The translations under genes and the position numbers were made by a program. A stretch of 41,187 nucleotides of DNA from Sphingobacteriaceae bacterium UBA6709 (GTDB taxonomy: Bacteria; Bacteroidota; Bacteroidia; Sphingobacteriales; Sphingobacteriaceae). Of this stretch, positions 10,101 to 18,496 are shown in pieces (the stretch's first letter is position 1; each line of letters opens with the position of its first letter). Below the pieces are notes generated by a model that was not told the origin of the DNA, searched no databases, and saw only the letters and a list, made by a program, of their open reading frames with translations. The DNA lies in NCBI GenBank assembly GCA_002454425.1, contig DKIV01000012.1:12744-53930 (forward strand). Reading direction: 5' to 3'.

Positions 10101-10241
10101 TGAGGGATACGGCATCGAGCTTGTTCGTGTCGGCTGCTTATTTATTGCAAAAACGCGGGGATCTTCCCATTCAGGAACCACTTGCGCGCAAACGTTTACA
10201 AAAAACAAGCAAGAGAAGAGCAAGAGTGTATAGGTTTTCAT
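7137..10241 (-). CDS. lacZ: Exported GH2 beta-galactosidase, LacZ type
   Basis: At 1034 residues it has the full LacZ architecture: signal peptide (1-19), sugar-binding jelly roll (about 50-230), immunoglobulin-like domain, TIM barrel (about 345-630) and C-terminal beta-galactosidase small-chain domain (RLNFWRAPTDNDFG, WYGRGPGESYGDR). Catalytic residues: acid/base E473 in SLGNEASNG, nucleophile E537 in IMCEYAHAMGNS, and supporting NAVRTSHYP with H402 and DEANLESHG. It should hydrolyse terminal beta-galactosides, but in the periplasm or at the cell surface rather than the cytosol. GH2 exo-enzymes of this form in Bacteroidota also act on plant or host glycans, so lactose need not be the substrate. 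It is divergent from the sigma/FecR/SusCD locus at 10495 and may work with it. Confidence 0.93.
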   Translation of the reverse strand: MKTYTLLLFSCLFFVNVCAQVVPEWEDPRVFAINKQPTRTSSMPYPSTELAIKDVYRKSPWYYSLDGKWQFRWFAKVADVQKDFYREDADTTGWSRMAVPGNWEFNGFGVPMYVESGFGFRARPPYIDRQDSPTGIYRKTFTIPSSWQGRRVFLHFEAGTNSMYVWLNGKKVGYTENSKSPAEFDLSPYLKEGENVLACQVHKFSDGSYLEDQDMWRLGGINRSVYLYATAQTRILDFFAHADLDANYKNGIFSVDVAVKNYADRSFSNLLQIEVLDAAGKSVFNEKKKFAIRGGATDSLYFEGTVKAPLRWTAETPALYTLLLTLNDNQGDVIEVTSHKIGFRKIEIRDGQVLINGKRVLFKGVNLHEFNTKTGQVVDSAIMMRNIKMFKELNINAVRTSHYPQPPLFYKLCDQYGIYLVDEANLESHGLGYGPQNISNFPEWKAAHLDRVQRLVERDKNHPSVIFWSLGNEASNGKAFFDLYDWAKARDKSRPVQYEQAHQTDRNTDIICPMYPSWTSMQRDAVKDLGRPYIMCEYAHAMGNSMGNFQDYWDLIRGSKNMQGGFIWEWYNHGYKDTDEQGRQYWAYGGDLKAHDRMNGGNFCMDGIVSPDQQYLPHTYIVKKVYQDILFEAKDLRKGQITVINDYKFTAISAKDYTFRWQLLKDGRVSASGDFSVDIPADAQKEVTLPFPKRKEANGEYFLQIFAIRRTATPFLPQGFECAKAEFALPGASFFNNAESVRGNRAVEKQVVGDALRVRDGDITYIFYKDSRCLAAIESPLRKVFLRMPRLNFWRAPTDNDFGEQAQDKLRLWEAATASQVVTFTDVEDLKDGVKIRYRVAPKGMSFKVDISYLIDGTGRLTVDAHFHSPGDELPEMMRFGMVMEIDGRYNQVSWYGRGPGESYGDRYQDMFMGIWQTSVDKMFFPYFRPQESGNRTDCRWLTLTDTAGRGIRVVGQQPLSMSALHYRVEDLDPGRTKKQQHPSDLNSSEDIVLNVDLFQRGLGGLNSWGASPLEKYQYRAKEYKYSYSIELLK

Positions 10242-10259
10242 AAGATAACGATTTCTGCG

Positions 10260-10290
10260 TCAAGCTATATAATTCAGGGATTAAATCAAA
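10260..10290 (-). promoter_or_regulatory. Candidate promoter of the GH2 gene
   Basis: On the minus strand TTTG (10290-10287) is followed after exactly 19 bp by TAGCTTGA (10267-10260), matching the -33 box and spacing of the Bacteroidota consensus TTTG-N19-TAnnTTTG with two mismatches at the end of the -7 box. It ends 18 nt before the ATG at 10241. Confidence 0.45.
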
Positions 10291-10430
10291 GGCTGTTCAA
10301 GATACTGTTAATATCCTACCAACATTAGTTAAATTTCAATAGCCACTAAAGGAAAAACGCACAATAAAAGTCATAGAAACCTTATGCGAATACAATAATA
10401 ATTTAATTATTTTCAACCAATGCCTGTTTT

Positions 10431-10462
10431 TATTGATAAATTTTAACTATTATTGATAAATT
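10431..10462 (+). promoter_or_regulatory. Two exact 12-bp direct repeats upstream of sigma gene 1
   Basis: TATTGATAAATT occurs at 10431-10442 and 10451-10462, a 20-bp period (about two helical turns), 33-64 bp before the sigma-factor ATG and within the divergent region shared with the GH2 gene. Same-face spacing suits a regulator binding site. The surrounding DNA is AT-rich, so the significance is moderate. Confidence 0.4.
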
Positions 10463-10494
10463 CTTCTACACATGGCCATATTCTTACATAGAAA

Positions 10495-11073
10495 ATGATC
10501 AACTATGAAAATTACAGTGACGAATCACTGTCTCATCTTTTAAAATCCGGAGATCATCATGCATTCACTGAAATCTACCGTCGCTATACGGGGATTTTAC
10601 AGCAGCATGCCTACTCTAAATTACTCGATCGCGAAGAAGCGATGGACGTGGTGCAAGAGTTATTCACCTGGCTTTGGCTTAAGAGAGATAGTATTCAATT
10701 TAACAGCAACCTTTCCGGATATCTATACACCGCTATAAGAAACCGGATCATCAACATCTTCGCTCATAAAAAAATATCCACAGATTACATAAGTTCACTT
10801 CAAAACTTCATCGATCAAGGGCAAGCAGTGACGGATTACCAAGTGAGAGAGAAGGACTTAAAACGGCAGATAGAATCAGAAGTAGCTCAACTGCCCGAAA
10901 AAATGAGACAGATCTTCGAAATGAGTCGAAAAGCAGGGCTTCCTCATAAAGAAATTGCATTAAAACTTAATCTTTCAGAGAAAACGGTAAAAAATCAAAT
11001 AAACAATAGCCTGAAAATACTCCGAGGCAAACTCGGACCTCTATTTTTCATTTTCCTCACCCTATATAAATAG
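10495..11073 (+). CDS. ECF sigma-70 factor (FecI-like), locus 1
   Basis: This 192-residue extracytoplasmic-function sigma factor belongs to the expanded Bacteroidota family. Region 2 spans about 22-90 (AFTEIYRRYTGILQ, EEAMDVVQELFTWLWLKRD) for core and -10 binding; region 4 (about 125-180) has the helix-turn-helix KEIALKLNLSEKTVKNQINN for -35 recognition. It is the first gene of the locus and lies 101 bp before its cognate fecR. By analogy with FecI-FecR-FecA it is released when the STN-bearing SusC senses its ligand and then transcribes susC onward. The C terminus is hydrophobic (GPLFFIFLTLYK), a common feature of this family. Confidence 0.95.
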   Translation: MINYENYSDESLSHLLKSGDHHAFTEIYRRYTGILQQHAYSKLLDREEAMDVVQELFTWLWLKRDSIQFNSNLSGYLYTAIRNRIINIFAHKKISTDYISSLQNFIDQGQAVTDYQVREKDLKRQIESEVAQLPEKMRQIFEMSRKAGLPHKEIALKLNLSEKTVKNQINNSLKILRGKLGPLFFIFLTLYK

Positions 11074-11142
11074 GCTATTATCTTTTTATTAATTTTTTTT
11101 GAATTTCTTCTGGGCCATAGACCAGAATTAACTGTCTTGTTC

Positions 11143-11169
11143 TTAGTTATCAAATTAAAAGATAACTAA
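11143..11169 (+). promoter_or_regulatory. Inverted repeat over the fecR translation start region, locus 1
   Basis: TTAGTTATC (11143-11151) and GATAACTAA (11161-11169) form a perfect 9-bp stem with a 9-nt loop, ending 5 nt before the fecR ATG at 11175. It would cover the ribosome landing site, or serve as an operator. AACTGTC lies just upstream at 11130-11136, and TAGTTAT (11144-11150) is 24 nt from the ATG; both strings and the 24-nt spacing recur before the second fecR. Confidence 0.45.
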
Positions 11170-11174
11170 TCAAC

Positions 11175-12302
11175 ATGAAAACACCACAAGCAAGGGAGCT
11201 TTTAGATAAATATCAACGAGGCCAGTGTACAGATGCTGAAAAAGCAATCATTGAAACATGGTACCTGCAATATCAAAGCGAAAACAAAACCCATCTCTCT
11301 GAATCCGAAATTGCGGAAGATATTCAAAAAACCTGGGACACATTACAGAAAAATACTTCCCCTCAAGATGAAGGCAACTATCGATTGCGGCTTTACCGCG
11401 TAGCAGCCGTGGCAGCATTTCTCGTAGCGGCACTGTCATTGTTCCTTTATTTCCAGCAGCAGAACGATTCTCTAAAAGCAGTTAACGATATCCCTGCAGG
11501 CGACAATCGTGCGGTGCTGACCCTTTCAAACGGAAAAACTATCAATCTGGGCTCCGCAGAAAATGGACTGCTTGCCGAGGAATCAGGATCACGGGTAAAA
11601 AAAACAGCCAACGGGGTAATCGAGATTCAGGACCGGAATAAAGAACTAACCGAGGAAGGTTTAATCACCATAGCAACACCTCGAGGCGGCAAATACGAGA
11701 TCATACTTCCCGACAGGACTCATGTATGGATGAATGCGCAAACCACACTTCGTTTTCCCGCGAAATTCAGTCGCGGCAAAGCACGAAATATTGAACTCAA
11801 CGGCGAAGCATATTTTGATGTGCATCATAACCCTGCGCGGCCTTTTAAAGTGCATACTTCGCGACAGGTAGTTGAAGATATTGGAACGCAGTTCAACATT
11901 GCAAGCTACCATGATGAGGAAGATACCAGAACAACACTCGTAGAAGGGGAAGCATCAGTACTCTCTAAAGCCAACGCAGCGCTAAAGAAACTGACGCCGG
12001 GCATGCAGGCAAGTATCGACCAAGTCGGCAACATAAGCATTCAACATGTAGACACGGAAGAAGCCATTGCCTGGAAAAACGGCGACTTTTCGTTCAGAAA
12101 TGTTGATTTCAAAACAGCCATGCGGAAGATCTCACGATGGTATAATGTTGAAATTGTTTATGACAGCTCCGCTCCTACCGACATTCCTTTGGGAGGCATG
12201 GTATCACGATCAAAAAACATCTCAGTGCTGCTGAATCTCATGGAGGAAACAGGCGCTGTTCACTTTAAAATAGAAGGGAGGAAAGTTATCGTTAGCAAGT
12301 AA
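11175..12302 (+). CDS. FecR-family anti-sigma factor with DUF4974, locus 1
   Basis: This 375-residue inner-membrane signal transducer has a cytoplasmic N-terminal anti-sigma segment (about 1-70, opening with LLDKYQRGQCTDAEKAII), one transmembrane helix (about 75-93), a periplasmic FecR domain (about 115-260; TPRGGKYEIILPD, LNGEAYFDV, IGTQFNI, TLVEGEASV) and a C-terminal DUF4974/STN-like domain (about 300-375; FSFRNVDFKTAMRKISRWYNVEIVYD). It should hold the upstream sigma factor and relay the signal from the STN domain of SusC encoded downstream. The 122-bp gap to susC contains strong inverted repeats. Confidence 0.94.
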   Translation: MKTPQARELLDKYQRGQCTDAEKAIIETWYLQYQSENKTHLSESEIAEDIQKTWDTLQKNTSPQDEGNYRLRLYRVAAVAAFLVAALSLFLYFQQQNDSLKAVNDIPAGDNRAVLTLSNGKTINLGSAENGLLAEESGSRVKKTANGVIEIQDRNKELTEEGLITIATPRGGKYEIILPDRTHVWMNAQTTLRFPAKFSRGKARNIELNGEAYFDVHHNPARPFKVHTSRQVVEDIGTQFNIASYHDEEDTRTTLVEGEASVLSKANAALKKLTPGMQASIDQVGNISIQHVDTEEAIAWKNGDFSFRNVDFKTAMRKISRWYNVEIVYDSSAPTDIPLGGMVSRSKNISVLLNLMEETGAVHFKIEGRKVIVSK

Positions 12303-12318
12303 TCAATACAAAAAGCTA

Positions 12319-12382
12319 AATGAGATGACTTAATTGAAAGTCAGAAGTGCTGGAACACTTCTGACTGGAACGGCCTCTCATT
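12319..12382 (+). promoter_or_regulatory. Nested inverted repeats between fecR and susC, locus 1
   Basis: GTCAGAAGTG (12340-12349) and CACTTCTGAC (12356-12365) form a perfect 10-bp hairpin with a 6-nt loop. It lies inside an outer 7-bp pair, AATGAGA (12319-12325) with TCTCATT (12376-12382). There is no T-tract, so a partial terminator, RNA stabiliser or processing site is more likely than a full terminator. susC starts 42 nt later. Confidence 0.5.
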
Positions 12383-12424
12383 AAGAATATTAACTCACAA
12401 CATTATCAACTAAAGCCATTACAA

Positions 12425-15400
12425 ATGTACAAAATTTCTACCATGAACATGGGTAGGCCGCCGAGGTACGCCCGAAAACTTTTGCTTCTTATGCAGTTAA
12501 CCGTAGCGCTATTAATAGCCAGTATGTTGCAGGTAAGCGCGGCTGGTTATGCTCAAAAAGTTTCGTTATCTGAGAAACATGCTTCGTTAGAGAGTATTTT
12601 TAATCGTCTCCGCTCAGAAAGCGGCTATGACTTTCTTTACAACAAGAATCTTCTGAAGAAAGCCAACCCTGTTAACATCCATGTTAAAGATGTCAGCATT
12701 CAAGATGCCCTTGAGCAGTGTTTCTCAGGCCAGCCTTTTACGTTTATCATCAAGGAAAAAACGATCATAGTAAAGGAAAAGGAGAAGTCCGTACTTGATA
12801 AGGTGATCTCCCTATTCGCAGATATTGATGTCAGAGGATCAGTAAAAGATGAAACCGGGAAACCCTTACCGGGAGCTCTTATTCGCATTATCGGTGGAGA
12901 GGTAGCGACCATGGCTGGCAATAAAGGGGAGTTCTTCATACGAAGTGTGCCTGAAGGTTCCAAACTAGCGATCTCGTTTATCGGTTACGCTACTGACACC
13001 ATCAATGTTTCCGCAACATCAAACTATAACATCAACTTGCGGCCGCTTATCAGTTCCCTAAAGGAAGTTAGCGTGGTATACTCTACAGGTTATCAAAAGA
13101 TTGCCAAAGAGCGTGCTACCGGCTCCTTCGCGAAACCCGACATGGCTACCTTCAGCCAGCGCACAGCCTCACAGGATATCATGGCCCGCCTTGACGGACT
13201 GGTACCGGGATTAACAGTCATTTCCGGCGGGGCAGGACTTAGGGGGAATGATCAAACAGGAAGAACGCAACGCTCCCTGATCCGGGGTACGGGAAGTGTA
13301 CGCTCCGACACAGATCCGCTCTACGTAGTAAACGGAATGGTAATTTCTAACTTCGCCACGATAAATCCCGATGATGTAGAGGATATCACAGTTCTGAAGG
13401 ACGCCGCGGCAGCGGCCATTTGGGGCGCAAAAGCAGCAAACGGCGTAATCGTCGTAACGACAAAATCGGGGAGCAAAAACAATAGGGTAAACGTAAATTA
13501 TTCCGGCTATGTAAACTTTCAGGGACTACCAGATTTTGATTACATGGGATTCATGAATTCTCAGCAATACATTCAAACCGCTAAAGAGCTCTTCAACCCT
13601 ACCGCTTATCCTTCCAGAACACTAAGCGGCAGGTTCGTAGCTCCTCACGAGCGACTAATGTATAATAACGCTGATGGTCTGATCAGCGATGCGGCAATGA
13701 ACGCCGGTCTCGACAGCTTAGCAGGCATCAATAATCGAAACCACATAAACGACTTGTTTTACCGCAACTCCGTAAACACAAATCATACGGTATCATTAAG
13801 CGGAGGGAGCAAATCGTACGCTGCATACAGCTCTGTGTCATATACCAGCTCGACGGGAAACCGCCCCGGAGCCTCCAACAAGACATATAAGCTTAACTTA
13901 AATCAAACTTATACACCCACAAAGTTTCTGAATCTGAGCTTATTCGCTGCCTTAAATAATAACGACACGAAGGCAAACAACCTCCCCGCGATGGTACCCG
14001 ACGTGTTGCCATATCAGCTGTTTAAAAATGCTGACGGCAGTAATATTACCATGAACTACGTAAAAGCGCTGGATCCTGAATCCAAACTGGATTGGGAGCA
14101 GCGTAGTCGCATCAATTTAGATTATACCCCGCTGGATGAAGTGAATTTAGGTTTCGACAAAGCTAACAGTACGTCCATAAACCTCATAGGAGGACTGGGC
14201 ATCAAAATCTGGAAAGGGTTAGCTTTTCAGGGAAATTATGGTTTCAACAAGTCACCTCAGTCCTCGGAGAATTATTCTGACCACCAGACATATTCCATGA
14301 GGATGCAGCTTGTGGGGCTTACAGTTGCGCCAACAGCAGCCTCTACTCCCATTTATTATCTCCCAACAACAGGGGGCATGTACAGAACAGGGGATTATCA
14401 GCGCAAAGACTGGACGGTAAGGAATCAGTTGACGTATAACTCTCGCGTACGCGATGGCAAAGATTATCTCTCCATTCAGGTAGGACAGGAAGCTCAAGAG
14501 CAATATGTAAAGTCTGTTTACAATACTTTAATGGGATACGACTTGGATCTGCAGTCGTATGCGGCTATCGACTACCAAACCCTGGGTTCCACAGGTATCC
14601 CTAATGTAGTTACGGGAGGCCGCGGAAGATTCTCGCAACAACCCACAAGCCTGAGCGATAGCAAAAGCAGATTTGTCTCCTACTTCGCCCTGGCTAACTA
14701 TACCTTCGATGGCAAGTACTCGCTTGATCTGAGCTGGCGTCAGGACAAAAGCACGCTGGTAGGTTCTGACCAATCAGCACAAGATAAGCCCATATACAGC
14801 ATCGGCGCAAAATGGGAGCTTACGAAAGAACCCTTCATGGAAAACATCGAGTGGCTCAATAACTTAGGAGTACGTGCCACCTATGGTATCACGGGAAACT
14901 CTCCAAGAGTAGGCGCCTCGTCATCAAAGGACATTCTGGAATTAGAAAACACCAGCACTCCTCCTCCTGCCGGTGTTGGCGCGCATGTTGATAGTCCGGG
15001 CAACACAAAATTAAACTGGGAATCTGCCCGAACCATCAACTTCGGGATAAACTTTGATGTATTAAACAGCCGCCTCAGCGGAACGGTAGACCTGTATCAC
15101 AAAAAGACTACCCGCCTGCTGGCAGCGATGATCCTCAACCCCTTCGTAAGCTTTGGCTCTGCCACAGGAAATCTGGGTGAACTTGCAAACAAGGGCATAG
15201 AAATCGGCCTTACAAGCAGAAATATCGTTGGGCGGAATTTCAACTGGAGCAGCACCTTAACGTTTAGCTACAATCACAACAAACTGCTATCATACGAGGA
15301 AAACCCGATAGCATTATCATACGCCACATCGAAAGTTGCCGCCAACTATCTCATCGGTTACAGTATGTCATCCCTGTTTGCTTATCAATACGCGGGACTG

Positions 15401-16030
15401 GATGCCAATGGCGATCCTCAGGTAAGACTCAACGATGGAACAGTAACTACCGATCGAAATGTGGCCAGCCCTGAAGATATCGTATATAAAGGAACGACGG
15501 TCCCTAAGTTCAACGGAGGGATCCTCAACAATTTCAACTATAAGGGCTTCACGTTAACAGCAAACATAGGCTACAATCTTGGCCATGTGATGCGCGATGA
15601 GGTGAATGACTTCTTCACGGGGCGCGTTTCGGGAATTGCCAACGGCTTTGGAGGCAACCTGAAGACAATCTTCCTTAATCGCTGGAAAAATACAGGGGAT
15701 GAAGCCATTACAAATATTCCAAGGTATGTTGCTGGAAATGCCGCGAATAACCGACGGGAACTCACATACTACGCTATGGGTGATCAGAATGTTGTAAGCG
15801 CTTCCTACATCAAACTACGAGATGTGTCTCTTGGATACAACATTCCACCGCTATTATTAAACAAGGTACATATTGAGAACATGCGCGTGTTCTTTCAAGC
15901 AAATAACTTCATGCTGTGGAAGGCAAATAAAAGCGGAATCGACCCTGAATACTTTGGACTTAGTACAGGTTCAAGAAGTCTTCCTCCGTTCAAACATTCG
16001 TTCAGTGTAGGTGCCAATATCACCTTTTAA
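12425..16030 (+). CDS. SusC/RagA-type TonB-dependent receptor with STN domain, locus 1
   Basis: This 1201-residue outer-membrane importer works with the SusD lid encoded next. An N-terminal segment and signal peptide (to about residue 43, ending SAAGYAQ) precede an STN signalling domain (about 46-120), a carboxypeptidase-regulatory-like beta domain (about 136-195; DVRGSVKDETGKPLPGA) and the plug (about 230-350; DPLYVVNGMVI, DVEDITVLKDAAAAAIWG, ANGVIVVTTKSG), then the barrel, ending in NITF, a proper aromatic C terminus for barrel assembly. The STN domain marks it as a FecA-like transducer paired with the FecR upstream. The start at 12425 gives a long n-region; ATG at 12443 or 12449 is also possible. 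The substrate cannot be read from the sequence. Confidence 0.95.
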   Translation: MYKISTMNMGRPPRYARKLLLLMQLTVALLIASMLQVSAAGYAQKVSLSEKHASLESIFNRLRSESGYDFLYNKNLLKKANPVNIHVKDVSIQDALEQCFSGQPFTFIIKEKTIIVKEKEKSVLDKVISLFADIDVRGSVKDETGKPLPGALIRIIGGEVATMAGNKGEFFIRSVPEGSKLAISFIGYATDTINVSATSNYNINLRPLISSLKEVSVVYSTGYQKIAKERATGSFAKPDMATFSQRTASQDIMARLDGLVPGLTVISGGAGLRGNDQTGRTQRSLIRGTGSVRSDTDPLYVVNGMVISNFATINPDDVEDITVLKDAAAAAIWGAKAANGVIVVTTKSGSKNNRVNVNYSGYVNFQGLPDFDYMGFMNSQQYIQTAKELFNPTAYPSRTLSGRFVAPHERLMYNNADGLISDAAMNAGLDSLAGINNRNHINDLFYRNSVNTNHTVSLSGGSKSYAAYSSVSYTSSTGNRPGASNKTYKLNLNQTYTPTKFLNLSLFAALNNNDTKANNLPAMVPDVLPYQLFKNADGSNITMNYVKALDPESKLDWEQRSRINLDYTPLDEVNLGFDKANSTSINLIGGLGIKIWKGLAFQGNYGFNKSPQSSENYSDHQTYSMRMQLVGLTVAPTAASTPIYYLPTTGGMYRTGDYQRKDWTVRNQLTYNSRVRDGKDYLSIQVGQEAQEQYVKSVYNTLMGYDLDLQSYAAIDYQTLGSTGIPNVVTGGRGRFSQQPTSLSDSKSRFVSYFALANYTFDGKYSLDLSWRQDKSTLVGSDQSAQDKPIYSIGAKWELTKEPFMENIEWLNNLGVRATYGITGNSPRVGASSSKDILELENTSTPPPAGVGAHVDSPGNTKLNWESARTINFGINFDVLNSRLSGTVDLYHKKTTRLLAAMILNPFVSFGSATGNLGELANKGIEIGLTSRNIVGRNFNWSSTLTFSYNHNKLLSYEENPIALSYATSKVAANYLIGYSMSSLFAYQYAGLDANGDPQVRLNDGTVTTDRNVASPEDIVYKGTTVPKFNGGILNNFNYKGFTLTANIGYNLGHVMRDEVNDFFTGRVSGIANGFGGNLKTIFLNRWKNTGDEAITNIPRYVAGNAANNRRELTYYAMGDQNVVSASYIKLRDVSLGYNIPPLLLNKVHIENMRVFFQANNFMLWKANKSGIDPEYFGLSTGSRSLPPFKHSFSVGANITF

Positions 16031-16062
16031 CTCTTTCTATCGACAATTTAGATAATAGGAAT

Positions 16063-17529
16063 ATGAATAAATATAATTATTTCCTGATAGCATTAACGCT
16101 CATCTCCTGGATGAGTATCAGCTCCTGTAAAGACAGCTTTCTTGAAGTAGATCAAAAACAAAGAATTGTAGCTTCCAAACTATCAGATTACGAACTGCTG
16201 ATGAATAGCAGGACACTATACGACTACCTTGAAGAAGGTGGATGGCAGGCAACCATCCTCCTTGGCGATGAAGTGGCTGCGGAAAGCGATTTTCTTAACG
16301 CCAATGGAACCATACAAACGCAACGACTCTTCCGTTACGAAGCTGTGGTTTACGATGAGGGGCAGGATGCTTATGACCTTAAGCACTTCCAGAACAATCT
16401 ATATCAGTGCAACAAAATTATCAATGAGGTAATGGACGCTCAGGACGGCACGGAACAGCAAAAACGAACATTGCTTGCTGAAGCCAGGGCCAGCAGAGCC
16501 TGGATATACCTGCAGTTGATAAACCTCTACGCTAAGCCATACAATGAAAGCACCGCAAGCGCTGATCCGGGATTTCCCATCATTACCACGGCAGATATTT
16601 CCATTCGCTATTTTACGCGCAACACCGTGCAGGAGGTCTATGACTTCATTCTCGATGATCTCAATAGTGCCTTGCCCGATCTTACCTTGAATCCTAAAGC
16701 CGCTACCCGCATGGGGAAGGCCGCGGCGGAGGCTGTACTGGGAAAGACTTATCTGTATATGAAAAACTTCACCGAGGCGCTTGTACATTTCAATGCGGCA
16801 TTTACAGCGAATCAACAGCAAAACAATCCGGCAAAGCTCTACGACTATAATATCACTTTCGGCCCCGACGGATCATTTCTGCCAGTAGATGATTATGCAG
16901 GGCCTAACGGCATTGGCAACAACTCAAACGATTATACAGAATCGGTATTGGCAAGAACGCACTACGTTGGCGGATGGCAACCTATCGGCAACGATGGACT
17001 GGTGTTAAAAGAAGAAACCTTAAACATTTACGGAGCCAACGACTATCGGCTTAATTTCTTCACGGTGAACACCACAGACTTGGAACCCAATCCTTCAGGA
17101 CGTGTACGCCGCTATTCAACCACCTATAACAAATTTGGCGTGCAGCTTCCCGATCTGTACCTCATGCGCGCTGAATGCAGGGCAAGAAACAACGATCTCG
17201 CCGGAGCCATCACCGATCTGGAAATTCTTAGAAGAAACAGGATGCCTGCAAACGAATCAACAGTACCAGTTAACATTAAAGCGAATCAAAGTGCTTTAAT
17301 ACATTTCATTATCGATGAACGCATCCGCGAGTTCGCAGCCGAAGGATATCGCTGGTTTGACATGCGGCGCCTGTACAATGATCCCTTGTTTGGATCCACA
17401 TTAGCGGCACATGAAGAGTTTAATAACGACGGCACCCAGACATTGTACCCCTTGAGTGAAAACAGGCTAACCTTAAGGTTGCCATCCCTATATATTGCCG
17501 CCAATCCCGGGATAAGCAATAACCCTTAA
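16063..17529 (+). CDS. SusD/RagB-type surface lipoprotein, locus 1
   Basis: This 488-residue lipoprotein has a signal peptide with lipobox ISSC (C22), followed by KDSFLEVDQKQ, typical of SusD. The TPR-type helices (about 95-240; EARASRAWIYLQLINLY, MGKAAAEAVLGKTYLYMKNF) and the C-terminal half (YLMRAECRARNNDLAGAITDLEILRRNR, EGYRWFDMRRL) match the family. It acts as the mobile lid that captures ligand for SusC. It starts 32 bp after susC and ends 20 bp before the ABC ATPase, so the four genes from susC to the permease look like one transcript. Confidence 0.94.
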   Translation: MNKYNYFLIALTLISWMSISSCKDSFLEVDQKQRIVASKLSDYELLMNSRTLYDYLEEGGWQATILLGDEVAAESDFLNANGTIQTQRLFRYEAVVYDEGQDAYDLKHFQNNLYQCNKIINEVMDAQDGTEQQKRTLLAEARASRAWIYLQLINLYAKPYNESTASADPGFPIITTADISIRYFTRNTVQEVYDFILDDLNSALPDLTLNPKAATRMGKAAAEAVLGKTYLYMKNFTEALVHFNAAFTANQQQNNPAKLYDYNITFGPDGSFLPVDDYAGPNGIGNNSNDYTESVLARTHYVGGWQPIGNDGLVLKEETLNIYGANDYRLNFFTVNTTDLEPNPSGRVRRYSTTYNKFGVQLPDLYLMRAECRARNNDLAGAITDLEILRRNRMPANESTVPVNIKANQSALIHFIIDERIREFAAEGYRWFDMRRLYNDPLFGSTLAAHEEFNNDGTQTLYPLSENRLTLRLPSLYIAANPGISNNP

Positions 17530-17549
17530 CAAGCGCAAAAAATACTTAC

Positions 17550-18491
17550 ATGAACAACAGCATCGTCAAAATAGAAAACCTCTCGCACCGCTATGGACGC
17601 GATTGGGCCATAAAAGACATCAATTTTGAAATCAAAGAAAATGAAGGAATCTTAGGTCTTCTCGGCGCTAACGGTGCCGGTAAATCTACCATCATGAACA
17701 TCCTCTGCGGGGTGCTTAGTCAAACCGCCGGCGACGTTTACATTGGCGGCATTAATCTGGCGAAAGAACCGGAAGAAGCTAAAAAACTGCTGGGCTTTCT
17801 ACCGCAAACGCCACCCTTATACTTTGATTTTACAGTAAGAGAATATCTCACCTACTGTGCCCATCTCCGCTTGATACCGCAGCATAAAATTAAAGATGCT
17901 GTAGATATCGCCATGGAAAAATGTGGCGTGGCACATTTCCACAAACGTCTCATCGGCAATCTCTCCGGTGGATATCGTCAGAGAGCAGGAATTGCACAGG
18001 CAATCATCCATACCCCCAGGCTCGTCGTTCTCGACGAGCCTACAAACGGACTCGACCCCAATCAGATTCTTGAAGTCAGAGCGCTGATCTCTGAAATAGC
18101 CGAAGAGCGCTCGGTAATATTCTCTTCGCACATTCTCTCGGAAGTGCAGGCAACCTGCAAACACATAAGAATGATAGAAGGAGGAAAGATGGTCTTTGAA
18201 GATAGCATGGATGCCTTCAATAACTATATCCAGCCTGACAGCTTGCTGGTGAGCTGGAAATATCCGCCCTCAATGACAGAAATATTGGCGATACCAGAAA
18301 TAAACAAGGCCGAAGCACTTTCCCACGGGCTCTTCCGCCTGCATTTTTCCGGGTCCTCCGACATCACCGAGGAGATCGTCGATATGAGTCACGCCCGCAA
18401 CTGGCGCCTGCGCGAGATAAGTCTCGAAAAAAGTTCTCTCGAAGACATCTTCGCACAATTATCCAACAAATCAAAGAAATCTGAATCATAA
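17550..18491 (+). CDS. ABC transporter ATPase, GldA-like
   Basis: This 313-residue cytoplasmic ATPase has all nucleotide-binding motifs: Walker A GANGAGKST (39-47), signature LSGGYRQR (138-145), Walker B LVVLDEP (158-164) and H-loop H194. The extra C-terminal ~90 residues are as in the GldA/NatA/CcmA type that pairs with multi-span permeases of export systems. It lies 20 bp after susD and 5 bp before the GldF-GldG fusion, which is its obvious partner. In Flavobacterium, GldA with GldF and GldG is needed for gliding; here the placement behind SusCD and the absence of other gld genes in the window argue for another role. The symbol gldA is withheld for that reason. Confidence 0.93.
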   Translation: MNNSIVKIENLSHRYGRDWAIKDINFEIKENEGILGLLGANGAGKSTIMNILCGVLSQTAGDVYIGGINLAKEPEEAKKLLGFLPQTPPLYFDFTVREYLTYCAHLRLIPQHKIKDAVDIAMEKCGVAHFHKRLIGNLSGGYRQRAGIAQAIIHTPRLVVLDEPTNGLDPNQILEVRALISEIAEERSVIFSSHILSEVQATCKHIRMIEGGKMVFEDSMDAFNNYIQPDSLLVSWKYPPSMTEILAIPEINKAEALSHGLFRLHFSGSSDITEEIVDMSHARNWRLREISLEKSSLEDIFAQLSNKSKKSES

Positions 18492-18496
18492 CATCG

